In this document: positions 34,375 through 43,472 of the stretch, in pieces
Numbering within the stretch: the stretch's first letter is position 1
How the letters are laid out: each line of letters starts with the position of its first letter
Source of the DNA: Acetomicrobium sp. S15 = DSM 107314
Lineage (GTDB): Bacteria; Synergistota; Synergistia; Synergistales; Thermosynergistaceae
Length of the DNA stretch: 64,000 bases
Assembly: GCF_016125955.1 (NCBI RefSeq)
Contig: NZ_JADEVE010000091.1
Coordinates: forward strand, 1-64,000
Direction of reading: 5' to 3'
Notes under the pieces: generated by a model
What the model saw: the letters and a program-made list of their open reading frames with translations, nothing else
Databases searched by the model: none
What the model was told of the DNA's origin: nothing
Made by a program: the position numbers and the translations under genes

Positions 34375-35928
34375 ATGAAGGTAGCGACAGGTCGCCAAAT
34401 ACCTGACCAGATTCCGGGTCGTCGGGAGGTTCGACCTTACGCCGGGCCGTTTGCCTTTGTTCCGACAGGCGTCAAAGCGGCTCCGCCGCTCTCTATGGTT
34501 AGGCCGGGGGAGAAAAAGGTCGTAGACTCCCTGAGAGAAGCGATCCGGTTAGCAGGCTTAAAGGACGGTATGACAATTTCCTTTCATCATCATCTGCGCT
34601 TCGGGGATCATGTCATCAATATGGTGCTCGACACCATAGCTGAGATGGGCATTAAGGACCTGACATTTACAGCTACGGGTCATCATCCTGTTCCGGAGTC
34701 TTTTATCAAGCATATGGAAGACGGCGTGATAACCCGCATTGAGCATGCCGTGTTGGTCGATCAACTGGGGGTGGCTGTGGCTCGCGGTCTTTTGAAGGAG
34801 CCGGTGACGATCCGCTCTCACGGCGGGCGTCCGCGGGCGATAGAGGCCGGAGAACTTCCGATAGATGTAGCGTTTATCGCCGCTCCAACAGCAGATACTT
34901 ATGGAAATCTTAACGGGATTGATGGCCCTTCTCATTGCGGGTCGCTTGGCTACGCTGTTGCCGATGCTCAATACGCAAAATGCGTAGTAGCAGTTACCGA
35001 CAACCTTGTTCCCTACCCGCTGCGGTATATTTCCATCCCGCAAACTAATGTAGACTACGTGGTTCCAGTAAGCAAAATCGGGGACCCGACCAAGATTGCT
35101 ACGGGGGCTATCCGTAAAACGTCAAACCCTCGTGACATCCTTATTGCGCAACAAATTATCAAAGTAATGGAGGCTTCCGGCTTGGTGCAACCGCGCTTTA
35201 GCTTCCAGGCTGGGACGGGCGGGGTCTCTCTGGCGGTGACACAGTTCCTCACCGAAATCATGCAGCAGAGGGACATCCGCGGCAGCTTCCTCATGGGCGG
35301 GATAACCGGTTCTACGGTTGGGCTCCTGGAAAAGGGCCTTTTCGACATCATCTTTGATGTCCAAAGTTTCGATCTGGATGCAGTTGCTTCGCTGGGTCGT
35401 AACCCAAATCACTGCGAAGTCAGCGCTTCATTTTACGCCAACCCACACAATAAGGGCTGCGTAGTTAATCTACTGGACGTGGTGATCCTCAGCGCCCTGG
35501 AGGTGGATACGAAGTTCAACGTAAATGTGCTTACTGGTTCGGATGGAGTAATGAGAACCGGGCCAGGTGGCCATCAAGACACAGCCGCCGGCTCTAAACT
35601 TACCATTATTGGCACTCCCTTGCTTCACGGCCGTATCCCAGCCATTGTTGATGACGTCGTCACAGTGGTGACCCCAGGCGAAACCGTCGATGTGGTGGTA
35701 ACAGAATACGGGGTTGCTGTGAATCCGTTGCGGCAGGATTTGATCGATCGCATGAAGGACGCAAGGCTTCCTTTGGCGAGCATTGAAGACCTTAAGCTGA
35801 AGGCGGAGAAGTTGGCTGGTAAGCCAAAAGCTCCGGAGTTTACGGATCAAATCGTCGGCGTAGTAGAATACCGTGATGGCAGCGTGATTGATGTAGTGCG
35901 TCAGCCCCGTAGCTGGGTTGACCGTTAG
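34375..35928 (+). CDS. citF: Citrate lyase alpha subunit
   Basis: The 517-residue subunit transfers citrate onto the acyl carrier protein (citrate:acetyl-ACP transferase). The N-terminal GMTISFHHHLRFGDHVINMV (~62-81), GSHGGR-like SHGGRPRAIEAGELPIDVAF (~147) and the CoA-transferase-type GTGGVSLAVTQFL (~280) are family landmarks. GPGGHQDTAAGSKLTIIG (~395) is typical. A GGAGGAG site precedes the ATG. citE follows after 12 bases. The order here, F-E-D then C and G, differs from the CDEF order of enteric bacteria. Confidence 0.95.
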   Translation: MKVATGRQIPDQIPGRREVRPYAGPFAFVPTGVKAAPPLSMVRPGEKKVVDSLREAIRLAGLKDGMTISFHHHLRFGDHVINMVLDTIAEMGIKDLTFTATGHHPVPESFIKHMEDGVITRIEHAVLVDQLGVAVARGLLKEPVTIRSHGGRPRAIEAGELPIDVAFIAAPTADTYGNLNGIDGPSHCGSLGYAVADAQYAKCVVAVTDNLVPYPLRYISIPQTNVDYVVPVSKIGDPTKIATGAIRKTSNPRDILIAQQIIKVMEASGLVQPRFSFQAGTGGVSLAVTQFLTEIMQQRDIRGSFLMGGITGSTVGLLEKGLFDIIFDVQSFDLDAVASLGRNPNHCEVSASFYANPHNKGCVVNLLDVVILSALEVDTKFNVNVLTGSDGVMRTGPGGHQDTAAGSKLTIIGTPLLHGRIPAIVDDVVTVVTPGETVDVVVTEYGVAVNPLRQDLIDRMKDARLPLASIEDLKLKAEKLAGKPKAPEFTDQIVGVVEYRDGSVIDVVRQPRSWVDR

Positions 35929-35940
35929 GAGGTGGAAATT

Positions 35941-36819
35941 GTGACTGCAAATGGTAGAGGAAGGATCAGAAGGAGCATGCTCTTTGTCCCGGGCAATAAC
36001 CCCAGCATGATACAGACCTGTCCCATTTACGGGGCCGACTCTATCATCCTTGACCTGGAAGACTCTGTCGCCGTATCGCAAAAGGACGCGGCGCGCCGGT
36101 TAGTTGTTCACGCTATTCTGGAGCTCGATTTTGGCGGTGCGGAAATTGCGGTGCGAATCAACTCACCGCTCACAGAAGAGGGGCAAAAAGACATAGAGAC
36201 GCTCATGGAAGCGGCACCGTCTGTTTTTGTAGTCCCAAAGGTCGAAAGCGCCGAGGAGATCCTTGACCTGGATAGCAAGTTGAGCGCGGTTCCAATTGGT
36301 TTGCTTCCCATCCTCGAAACGCCCAAGGGGGTATTGCACGGGGAAGAAATCGCCAGCTCATGCCCGAGGGTATGGGCGCTCAGCTTCGGCGCTGAGGATT
36401 ATGCGACGGCCATGGGTGTTGAGCGCACTCGGGCTGGTCGAGAGCTCTTTACAGCACGCTCGCTTGTGGCAATGCAAGCCAAAGCGAGCGGCGTTGCGGC
36501 CTTGGATACAGTTTTTGCCGATGTTAACGATGAAGAGGGGTTGCGCAACGACACTAAAGAGGCAATATCCTTAGGTTTTGAAGGGAAATATGCTATTAGT
36601 CCACGACAGGTAGGTATCATCAACGATCTGTTCACACCACAGCCAGCCGAAATAGAGAAGGCAAAGCAAATTCTTGAGACCTATCGTAGCGGTGTCGAGC
36701 GCGGGATAGGGGCAATAGCATTGGACGGCAGAATGATAGACGCTCCAGTTGTGCAACGCGCGGAGAGGGTTCTTGCCCTGGCTCAGGCCGCGGGCCTTTT
36801 AGGGGGTGGTATGGAATGA
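35941..36819 (+). CDS. citE: Citrate lyase beta subunit
   Basis: The ~292-residue subunit splits citryl-ACP into oxaloacetate and acetyl-ACP. RSMLFVPGNNPSM (~10-22) and the metal-binding DSIILDLEDSVAVSQKDAAR (~32-51, key D-x-E-D) are clear; ALSFGAEDYATAMG (~145) and ISPRQVGIIND (~217) are family landmarks. GTG at 35941 is chosen because AGGAGGT lies seven bases ahead; an in-frame GTG at 35932 overlaps that site. Its stop overlaps the start of citD (ATGA). Confidence 0.95.
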   Translation: MTANGRGRIRRSMLFVPGNNPSMIQTCPIYGADSIILDLEDSVAVSQKDAARRLVVHAILELDFGGAEIAVRINSPLTEEGQKDIETLMEAAPSVFVVPKVESAEEILDLDSKLSAVPIGLLPILETPKGVLHGEEIASSCPRVWALSFGAEDYATAMGVERTRAGRELFTARSLVAMQAKASGVAALDTVFADVNDEEGLRNDTKEAISLGFEGKYAISPRQVGIINDLFTPQPAEIEKAKQILETYRSGVERGIGAIALDGRMIDAPVVQRAERVLALAQAAGLLGGGME

Positions 36820-37091
36820 ACGTTGTGCGCAATGCTCAAGCTGGCACGTTGGAGTCCAGCGATGCCCTAGTTATCGTGGCACCGGGCAAACCTGGTTCTG
36901 GTTTGCACATAGAGATAAATAGCATCGTTGAGGAGCAGTTTGGAGACCAGATCCGTCGCGTTGTCGAGGAAACCATAGACAGACTGGGAATTCGGGACGT
37001 CCGCATTACAATCCAAGATAGAGGCGCGTTAGATTACTGCTTACGTGCCCGCTTGGAGGCTGCGCTTAACAGAGCTAGCGTGGTTGACTAA
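36816..37091 (+). CDS. citD: Citrate lyase acyl carrier protein (gamma subunit)
   Basis: The 91-residue carrier holds the triphosphoribosyl-dephospho-CoA arm. The modified Ser lies in AGTLESSDALV (~9-19). The length and the C-terminal RLEAALNRA are usual. It overlaps citE by four bases, consistent with translational coupling of the subunits. Confidence 0.94.
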   Translation: MNVVRNAQAGTLESSDALVIVAPGKPGSGLHIEINSIVEEQFGDQIRRVVEETIDRLGIRDVRITIQDRGALDYCLRARLEAALNRASVVD

Positions 37092-37138
37092 TGCTAAGGT
37101 CGAAATCTTCCCATATTCCTGCTTAGGGAGGAGGCAGT

Positions 37139-38179
37139 ATGGAAGGCATTAGATTCCGATCCGTTTCTTTATCGGGACGCGATGGAGAACGCGTCAGGCT
37201 CTTTTTGGAGGCTAACGGCCTTAAACTTGAACCTCGACTCGACTATACCTTGGTTGTGGAATTAGATGGGGAAATAATTGCCACAGGTTCGCTGGCAGGG
37301 CCAGTCCTAAAGTGTCTGGCCACTGACCCTAACCATCAGGGCCAGGGTCTTATGGAAAAACTGGTAACTCGATTACTGGAAGAGGAGTACTATAGAGGCA
37401 ATTGGCACGTTTTCCTCTACACTCGCCCGGCTAACCTGGAGATATTTCGCAGCTTAGGGTTTCGTGAGGTGGCCAGAGTAAGGGATAGAGTGGTATTTTT
37501 TGAATCAGGGCCCGAGAGCATCGCTGACTTTGTTTCAGCCTTACGGGAGAAGCGAAGAATGGTCGGTGGGAAGGTCAGTTCGGTGGTGGTGAATTGCAAC
37601 CCTTTTACGCGGGGGCATCAATACTTGATCGAAAGGGCTGCAGCCGAGAGCGATTGGGTTCACGTATTTGTTGTCACAGAGGATCTTTCCATGTTTCCCT
37701 TTGCCGTTCGCTATAAGTTAGTTCAGCGTGGCACCGCTCATATTCCCAATATAACTGTGCATGCCGGAGGCCAGTACATCATATCACAGAACACCTTTCC
37801 CAGTTATTTTACTCGTGACCCCAATGAGCAGGTTGAAGACCATGCTTTATTGGACGTCGCCATCTTTGGTCAGTATGTTGTACCGGCATTGGGCATCACG
37901 GATCGCTATGTGGGGCAGGAGCCCTATTGCCCAGTGACAAGTGTATACAACAGGGTTATGCAACAAGAGCTACCGCGCTACGGAGTAACAGTACACGAGG
38001 TTCCTCGGTTAGAAGTGGAAGGGGAGGCTATAAGTGCTTCTCGGGTTAGACAGGCTTTGAGAGACGGCGACTGTGAAGAGCTTACTAAATTGCTTCCCTC
38101 AACAACCTTGAACTTCTTGCGCTCTGAGGAAGCCCAGCCAATTATTCACAAGATCAAAGAAAGCTCTGCTCCGCATTGA
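37139..38179 (+). CDS. citC: [Citrate (pro-3S)-lyase] ligase
   Basis: The 346-residue ligase acetylates the prosthetic group, activating citrate lyase. Residues ~15-115 form a GNAT-like domain (NHQGQGLMEKLV), and the nucleotidyltransferase part begins at ~150 with VVNCNPFTRGHQYLIERAA (HxGH-type RGHQ). ISASRVRQALRDGD near the end is typical. The start follows GGAGGAGG. citG begins at the stop codon. Confidence 0.93.
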   Translation: MEGIRFRSVSLSGRDGERVRLFLEANGLKLEPRLDYTLVVELDGEIIATGSLAGPVLKCLATDPNHQGQGLMEKLVTRLLEEEYYRGNWHVFLYTRPANLEIFRSLGFREVARVRDRVVFFESGPESIADFVSALREKRRMVGGKVSSVVVNCNPFTRGHQYLIERAAAESDWVHVFVVTEDLSMFPFAVRYKLVQRGTAHIPNITVHAGGQYIISQNTFPSYFTRDPNEQVEDHALLDVAIFGQYVVPALGITDRYVGQEPYCPVTSVYNRVMQQELPRYGVTVHEVPRLEVEGEAISASRVRQALRDGDCEELTKLLPSTTLNFLRSEEAQPIIHKIKESSAPH

Positions 38180-38181
38180 AA

Positions 38182-39093
38182 ATGCTGCTCCAAAAAGAGA
38201 GCTCAGCAATCATAACGCTGGCCCAAAATGCCGTTTATGCCATGTTGCTCGAAACGGCTTGTCACCCGTCACCCGGATTAGTTAGCCCTAAAAGCGTAGG
38301 GTCCCATAAAGATATGAACTACTTCACGTTTCTATCGTCAAGTTCTGCTTTAGCGCCCTACTATTTACTTTTAGCCGAGGCCGGCTTCCGCTTTCAAGGG
38401 CAAGAAGAAAAACTTCTTACTGAACTACGCGCCTGGGGCCTGCGAGCGGAAACGGATATGTTCGCTGCGACGGGCGGTGCGAATACACAAAAAGGGCTCC
38501 TTTTTTTCCTGGGGCTGTCTGTAGGAGCGGGAGGATATGCGTTGCGTCGTGGCTTTCCTCCCACTGCTGCGCAGGTGAGGGAAGTGGTCGAGCGAGCTGC
38601 GGATCCGTTACGAGAAGAACTGGATGCTATAAACGACAAGAGGCGCGCGCCTTCCTCCAAAGGCGATTGGGCATATTTGGTACATGGCTTCGCTGGAGCG
38701 CGTGGAGAAGCGATATGCGGATTTCCGACCGTTTTTACCTGCGGATTGCCGGCTTTGCGCGGTTTCTTGCAGGCTGGTTATAGCCTTAATGACTGTTTGG
38801 TGGGGACGCTGTTGTGCCTCATGACCTCTGTCGCCGACACTGCTGTTCTCGCTCGCCATGGTCCAGCTGGTTTAGAGCGCGTGCGCGCAGAGGCTCGGGA
38901 AGCGGTGCTCCTTGGTGGTATTAGTACTCGAGAGGGAAGAGAAAAAATCCTTGCAATGGAGAAAGTCTTTGCTGAGGAAGGGCTTAACCCAGGCGGCTCA
39001 GCTGATATGCTAGCGCTAACGGTATTTTTCTATTTGTTAGAAGAGCAAATCCCGGCAGAGCAGCTTCTTTTCCCAAGCGTATTCAGTTTTTAG
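38182..39093 (+). CDS. citG: Triphosphoribosyl-dephospho-CoA synthase
   Basis: The ~303-residue enzyme makes the precursor of the citrate lyase prosthetic group from dephospho-CoA and ATP. LETACHPSPGLVSPKSVGSHKDMNYFTF (~20-47; key HPSPGLVSPK and HKDMNY) and GANTQKGLLFFLGL (~92) are family motifs, and GGSADMLALTVFFYLLE (~275) closes it. The ATG used is three bases after the citC stop; a TTG at 38176 overlapping that stop is also possible. It is the last gene of the citrate set. Confidence 0.92.
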   Translation: MLLQKESSAIITLAQNAVYAMLLETACHPSPGLVSPKSVGSHKDMNYFTFLSSSSALAPYYLLLAEAGFRFQGQEEKLLTELRAWGLRAETDMFAATGGANTQKGLLFFLGLSVGAGGYALRRGFPPTAAQVREVVERAADPLREELDAINDKRRAPSSKGDWAYLVHGFAGARGEAICGFPTVFTCGLPALRGFLQAGYSLNDCLVGTLLCLMTSVADTAVLARHGPAGLERVRAEAREAVLLGGISTREGREKILAMEKVFAEEGLNPGGSADMLALTVFFYLLEEQIPAEQLLFPSVFSF

Positions 39094-39292
39094 AGGAAGT
39101 TGCCAAAAAGGATCGACATGATCAGTACTTCATAAAAACCATAATAAATAATTTACTGAGGCCTCGGAACACGCCTTAAACCCCATTGATGAAAACCTTC
39201 TCTAAAAGGGATTATTAGGATGGTTGCCCTTTTCGTCAACTGTAAGGAAACAGTGTGATTTCGAAGAGATTATTTTTGAGGAAAACCGTGGG

Positions 39293-39321
39293 TTGACAAG
39301 ATAGGGGGAAACAGGTATTTT
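39293..39321 (+). promoter_or_regulatory. Strong-looking sigma-70-type promoter
   Basis: TTGACA (39293-39298) and TATTTT (39316-39321) are separated by 17 bases, ~90 bases before the ferredoxin-like gene. The rest of the 318-base gap from citG (39094-39411) shows no gene; a small GAGGCCTC palindrome lies near 39160. Confidence 0.65.
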
Positions 39322-39411
39322 GTTACCAGAATATTTATAGTGAGAAGCGACTGGCGTGGTCGTATAAAACGGCTTGAGAGTCACAAAACCATTGGATACG
39401 GGGTGTGGTTG

Positions 39412-40164
39412 ATGGGAAAGGCCAAGAGGCAGATCATCAGGATAGATGAGGACAAGTGTGACGGCTGCGGCCTCTGTGCCGAGGCCTGTCACGAAGGGGC
39501 AATTCGCATCATCGACGGCAAGGCCAGGCTTATTTCCGAATCTTACTGCGATGGCCTTGGAGATTGCATCGGCGAATGTCCGAGGGGTGCCATCTCTTTC
39601 GAGACCAGAGAGGCCGATTCCTACGACGAAGAGGCGGTAGAGCGCAAGCAGGTTCAGCAGGGTTCGCTTCCCTGCGGATGCCCCGGAACCGTGTTGCGCT
39701 CCCTCGCACAGGAAGAAAACGATTTCAGCGACGAAGCCGCCGTGGCGCCTGTCGAACCTGCCCGATCGATGCTCTCAAACTGGCCGATCCAGCTGCGCCT
39801 GGTGCCCGCAAACGCGCCATATCTAAAGGGTGCCGACGTTCTGCTCGCGGCTGATTGCACGGCTGCATCGATCCCGGATTTCCACGGGAGATTCTTGAAA
39901 TGCAAAGTCCTTTTGATGGGTTGCCCCAAGCTCGACGACGCCGAGGCCTACAGGAAGAAGCTCACCGATATGGTCAGGGCAAACGGCATAAAAAGCCTTC
40001 ACGTGGTCATCATGGAGGTTCCCTGCTGCGGAGGGCTCGCACGCCTGGCCGAAGGAGCAGTCGAAGAAGCGCGCAAGTCTATTGATCTCAAGAAGACCGT
40101 CGTAGGCATTCGCGGAAACGTCCTCGAGGAGGAAACGTTAAGGTATAGGTTCGGCGACGCTTGA
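39412..40164 (+). CDS. 4Fe-4S ferredoxin-domain protein
   Basis: This ~250-residue iron-sulfur protein has two clusters near the N-terminus: CDGCGLCAEACHEGAI (~17-32) and a longer-spaced YCDGLGDCIGECPRGAI (~46-62). A Cys-rich CGCPG lies at ~85. The C-terminal part (residues ~120-250) holds Cys-bearing segments such as ADCTAASIP, MGCPKLDD and EVPCCGGLARLA. The frame is open 24 codons further upstream, but no better ribosome site is seen. It probably transfers electrons in the cytoplasm; the partner is not encoded beside it, unless it serves the AOR 3 kb away. Confidence 0.8.
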   Translation: MGKAKRQIIRIDEDKCDGCGLCAEACHEGAIRIIDGKARLISESYCDGLGDCIGECPRGAISFETREADSYDEEAVERKQVQQGSLPCGCPGTVLRSLAQEENDFSDEAAVAPVEPARSMLSNWPIQLRLVPANAPYLKGADVLLAADCTAASIPDFHGRFLKCKVLLMGCPKLDDAEAYRKKLTDMVRANGIKSLHVVIMEVPCCGGLARLAEGAVEEARKSIDLKKTVVGIRGNVLEEETLRYRFGDA

Positions 40165-40210
40165 TCGCTCCGTCGGCAAAGAGGGCCGAATAGTGCCTGT
40201 GGCGCCGCCT

Positions 40211-40590
40211 CCAATTACCATGCGGCGATTAGCGCCGTCGGTCGTGGCTAAGCATACTCTGTCGCTTCCGCCGATAGGGCCAGGGTGCCAAACCTTTGTC
40301 TCTTCGTCTATGAGGGCTCTCCTTTTGGTGGACCCTCCTTTGGATAGCAGCTTTCCCGTTGGAACATGTCCGCAGGATGGATCTGATACGTAAGCGAGCC
40401 TGTCTGCGAAAGGTGGGTTCTGTAACCGTAAGGCATGCGGCCATTGCCACGGCTGCATGCGCTGCGTTTCCGCCTTTTTGAGGATTTCAAAGCCCGGCCT
40501 GGGCGACAGATACTTGTCTTGTAGTCACCGTGTCTCAGCGTGAAAAAACACGTTCCTCTGCGACGGGAAACGGCAAGACAACAGATCAAA
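40211..40590 (-). pseudogene. Decayed gamma-glutamyltransferase copy with two internal deletions
   Basis: The sequence matches three separate parts of the intact gene at 43743-45350: its first ~65 codons (RRG...FSR, AACLTVTEPT), a middle part (FADGLAYIADPSC ... KVWHPGPIGGSD) and the last codons before the stop (taccatgcggcgat). The first two are fused with loss of ~730 bases, the last two with loss of ~500 bases. Frameshifts are also present. It is in the same orientation as the intact gene, on the other side of the AOR operon, so it cannot encode an active enzyme. Confidence 0.85.
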
Positions 40591-40656
40591 CACCATATTG
40601 GCCTACCCCGTCCTTCTCAGATTTTTTATATATGCTACTATTGCTATCAGCCAAAA

Positions 40657-41043
40657 TCATCGCCGACCATCACTGAAATCTTTAAATATTTGTCTAATTC
40701 CTTTATCGTCCCGATTGCTTATCCCTTGCTTGAACTCTTCTGTCGCTGGCGCATCCTGGCGATATTGAAAAGGCCACATGCTCTTTAAGTCGAAGAAAGC
40801 GACTCTATCGCCATCCTGCAGAATCGTCGAAAGGTCCGGTTGAAATTTAGGGAGGGCGCTCAGGTTGCCATTGATAAAAGTGAATCCTCGTTCTTCGGTA
40901 GGAATTCCAATCTGTTCGAGGAGGTCTTTGATCGTGCTTCCCTGATCAAGCGAGACCTTTAAATGAGCAAAACCCGTCGACGCATTTTCTCCTCCAAAAC
41001 GAGATAAAGCACCATAAAGCCAAACGTCGATTTCTATTTTCAT
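40657..41043 (-). CDS. MoaD/ThiS-like ubiquitin-fold protein with C-terminal extension
   Basis: The 128-residue protein has an N-terminal ubiquitin-like fold (VWLYGALSRFGG ... FINGNLSAL ... LQDGDRVAFFDLKS, ~1-85), similar in layout to MoaD. A further ~40 residues follow and the C-terminus is FSDGRR, so the terminal Gly-Gly used for sulfur transfer is missing. It is the last gene of the AOR - moaD set, 30 bases after moaD. It may be a variant with a different role, or an inactive paralogue. Confidence 0.75.
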   Translation of the reverse strand: MKIEIDVWLYGALSRFGGENASTGFAHLKVSLDQGSTIKDLLEQIGIPTEERGFTFINGNLSALPKFQPDLSTILQDGDRVAFFDLKSMWPFQYRQDAPATEEFKQGISNRDDKGIRQIFKDFSDGRR

Positions 41044-41073
41044 TATAGGGCTCCTCCTCTTACAACAGATTGA

Positions 41074-41313
41074 TTATCCGCCACCTACTGGTGGGAAAAG
41101 ACCAACCTCATCTCCGTCCCTAAGTTGCCAATCGAGCTGACGCGATCGACCATTAACATATATCATGCGCACTTCATCAACAGATAATTTCAGGCGATTG
41201 AGCAATCCCATGACGCTTTCGCCTTCTGGAAGCTCGATCTCAACTGGGGCTCCTCGCTCTGTTTTTTTTGTACGATTTGTCAACATAGCGTAAAGTTTTA
41301 CTTTTACTTTCAT
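41074..41313 (-). CDS. MoaD-type sulfur carrier protein
   Basis: The ~79-residue protein is a MoaD/ThiS-family sulfur carrier. It begins KVKVKLYAMLTNRTKK, has the conserved RMIYVNGRSRQLDWQLRDGDEVGLFPPVGGG and ends in Gly-Gly-Gly, the site for adenylation and thiocarboxylation in molybdopterin synthesis. ATG at 41313 follows GAGGTG; the GTG six bases upstream overlaps that site. It lies 116 bases after the AOR gene and likely supplies pterin cofactor to it. Confidence 0.9.
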   Translation of the reverse strand: MKVKVKLYAMLTNRTKKTERGAPVEIELPEGESVMGLLNRLKLSVDEVRMIYVNGRSRQLDWQLRDGDEVGLFPPVGGG

Positions 41314-41429
41314 AGACACACCTCACGTTTACTCCCTTTAGTTTATAGCACAATCACATCAGCTTTATTTTTAAAAAAGCGGACAGAGAGAGTTCTCTCC
41401 GTCCGCTTTATATAGAATGCTCCGAATGC

Positions 41430-43190
41430 TTAAACAGTCTTGAGTACGCTATCTAGGACTTCATCAGGTACGTCAAATGTATGGTTATGCGGAGGCAGGG
41501 GCTCATATTTCATGAACTCTGGCATTCTATCATGTGAATCGTTCAGACCGGCAGCCACATTGAAAGCACGTTCCTTTCTAAGTATTTCAAGTCCGATTTT
41601 TATTACATCCTCTGCGGTCCAATTTGTTCCTAAGATACCATTACACTCCTCCACAAAGCCCTCGAATCCACTAGGAATATCTAAGATGGCAAAGGCGATA
41701 AAGAGACAGTGGCCTGTAGAATCGAGGAATGCAGTAGCAGCTTGAAGGTTGCGACTAATGGCGGCCTTACCTTCAGGGGATAAAGGATCTACTTTACCGC
41801 CAACGCCTAATATCTCGTTGTTTATAGTGTAACCTGAAGTGTGATCAGCTCCCATAGTACTCGTGGCATAGGTTACTCCTATACCTTTAACTGCACGTGG
41901 CTCGTAAGCAGGCATGCCTTGCCCTTTGACCGCTGGAATCCGCACAACGCCAAGAACGCGTCCTGCGGATGCAGTGCCACTCCCGAGGATACGGCCCAAG
42001 GGGGTCCCCTTCCCAATCTCATGAATTAGCTCTATGGCCTTTTCTCCGTCACCAAATTTGAAGATACCCGCTTCTGCGGCCACACCAAGGGTGCCACCCG
42101 TCTCAATAGTGTCCAATCCATAGGCGTTGCATAGCCGTACCATCTCTGCAATTTGGTCCAGGTTGTCAATGCCCAGGTTAGCGCCCAGAGACCAATCCGA
42201 CTCATACTCGACACAGGAGACGTGCTCTCTTCCATCTTGCTTGTACCATGTATTAGAGCACTGTATGATGCAACCTGGGCTACAGGCATGATTGTAAACT
42301 TCTTTTCCAACACGAGTCTTATTTCCTTCAAATATTGCCTCACCGGCAATCTTAGGTGCTCCCTCAAAGCGACCTGTTTTGAAATTGCGCGTTGGAAGCC
42401 CCCCAGCCTCATTCAATATATTGATGAGCACAGCTGTGCCATACGTGTTTAAACCACCCTTCGGCTTTGTGATATCATGAGTACGCAGAGCATTGGCAAG
42501 CTTTTCGCAACCTTGATCGAATAAAGCTTTATCAACAATTGGCACTTCTGGCGCCCCTTGAGCACTTGTGACTATAAATTTGAGGCGTTTGCTTCCCATT
42601 ACAGAACCAAGTCCGCCTCGACCCGAGTAACGAGTAGGTTGGCCTTTGAGGTCGTTAAATACGATCCCAGAGTTGGCATATCCATACTCTCCCGCGACTC
42701 CGATACCCGCTATGGAGATGCCTTTCCCAAATCGTTCGTAAATCTTGGGGAATACAGCGTAGAGATCACTACCTATGTACTCATCAGCAGGGAGAAACTC
42801 AATTTTTGGCCTTTCCTCTTTGGCATCCCAACTAATATGGATCATCCAATATTTATCTTCTTTAGGTTGACTATAGACAACGATGGCTTTGATCTTCATT
42901 CTAGCGACGTCGACACTCCACGACGTCCCTGCGTTTGATTCCTTAATTCCACCCGTTAAAGGGGATTTGGCTCCGACGGAAACGCGCGCAGATGTGGGAG
43001 CATCAGTACCTGTAACAATGCCAGGTGCAAAAACTAAGACGTTGTTGGGGCCTAGGGGATGACACAGGGGATTTACTTCGTCACAAACGATGGTCGATGT
43101 TAGTCCTCTTCCTCCCAAATTTTTATAAGCATTGGGCACGTCCTCTAATTTATACGTTTTATCGCTCATGTTTATTTTCAGAATCCACAT
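41430..43190 (-). CDS. Aldehyde:ferredoxin oxidoreductase (tungsten/molybdenum)
   Basis: The 586-residue enzyme oxidises aldehydes to acids with ferredoxin as acceptor. The N-terminal pterin-binding domain shows NLGGRGLTSTIV (~25) and YSGRGGLGSVMGSKRLK (~188-204). The 4Fe-4S ligands are C303, C307 and C311 in HACSPGCIIQC, with a fourth Cys near residue 495 (DSTGHCLFIAFA). The C-terminus (ending DEVLDSVLKTV) differs from that of the typical AOR relic at 46248, so they are different subfamilies. A GGAGGT site precedes the ATG. A structured leader lies just upstream, and two MoaD-fold genes follow. Confidence 0.93.
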   Translation of the reverse strand: MWILKINMSDKTYKLEDVPNAYKNLGGRGLTSTIVCDEVNPLCHPLGPNNVLVFAPGIVTGTDAPTSARVSVGAKSPLTGGIKESNAGTSWSVDVARMKIKAIVVYSQPKEDKYWMIHISWDAKEERPKIEFLPADEYIGSDLYAVFPKIYERFGKGISIAGIGVAGEYGYANSGIVFNDLKGQPTRYSGRGGLGSVMGSKRLKFIVTSAQGAPEVPIVDKALFDQGCEKLANALRTHDITKPKGGLNTYGTAVLINILNEAGGLPTRNFKTGRFEGAPKIAGEAIFEGNKTRVGKEVYNHACSPGCIIQCSNTWYKQDGREHVSCVEYESDWSLGANLGIDNLDQIAEMVRLCNAYGLDTIETGGTLGVAAEAGIFKFGDGEKAIELIHEIGKGTPLGRILGSGTASAGRVLGVVRIPAVKGQGMPAYEPRAVKGIGVTYATSTMGADHTSGYTINNEILGVGGKVDPLSPEGKAAISRNLQAATAFLDSTGHCLFIAFAILDIPSGFEGFVEECNGILGTNWTAEDVIKIGLEILRKERAFNVAAGLNDSHDRMPEFMKYEPLPPHNHTFDVPDEVLDSVLKTV

Positions 43191-43289
43191 ACTATTTACC
43201 TCCTTCTCTCCTTCTTTTTAGAACGTGGACTCATCTTTGCGCTCTCTTCAAGAGTCGATACCCTCTGTTACGAGCACCAGCATCCCAAA

Positions 43290-43470
43290 ATCAAAAATTC
43301 GCAAAGGTCATGCCATCACCCCTTTCAAGGCAATGTAATCCCCTTTGCGAATTGGCAGGCATTGAGATTGCTCCCAATACCCTAACGCTCATCTCTCCCA
43401 GAGGGAGAATAATGAGTCGGAGACAATTTTTAGGAGTTACGCAGTTGCCTGTGACCCTCCTTCTCAGAAA
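43290..43470 (-). promoter_or_regulatory. Candidate Moco/Tuco-type riboswitch with intrinsic terminator
   Basis: The minus-strand leader of the AOR gene folds into nested helices: CAGGCA with UGCCUG (43446-43451 with 43356-43361), AUUG-U-CUCC with GGAGCAAU, CUCAU with AUGAG, and an apical UCUCCC/GGGAGA. Immediately after comes a perfect 12-base stem AAUUCGCAAAGG/CCUUUGCGAAUU (43342-43353 with 43296-43307) followed by a U-rich tract, an intrinsic terminator ~100 bases before the start codon. The gene controlled is a W/Mo-pterin enzyme, so a molybdenum/tungsten cofactor riboswitch is the best guess; assignment from motif memory is uncertain. The rest of this gap (43191-43742) shows no gene. Confidence 0.6.
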
Positions 43471-43472
43471 AA

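Noticed and set aside
39202-39492. Reading frame opposite the start of the ferredoxin-like gene
   Set aside because: It overlaps a good promoter and the true gene on the other strand, with no family resemblance.
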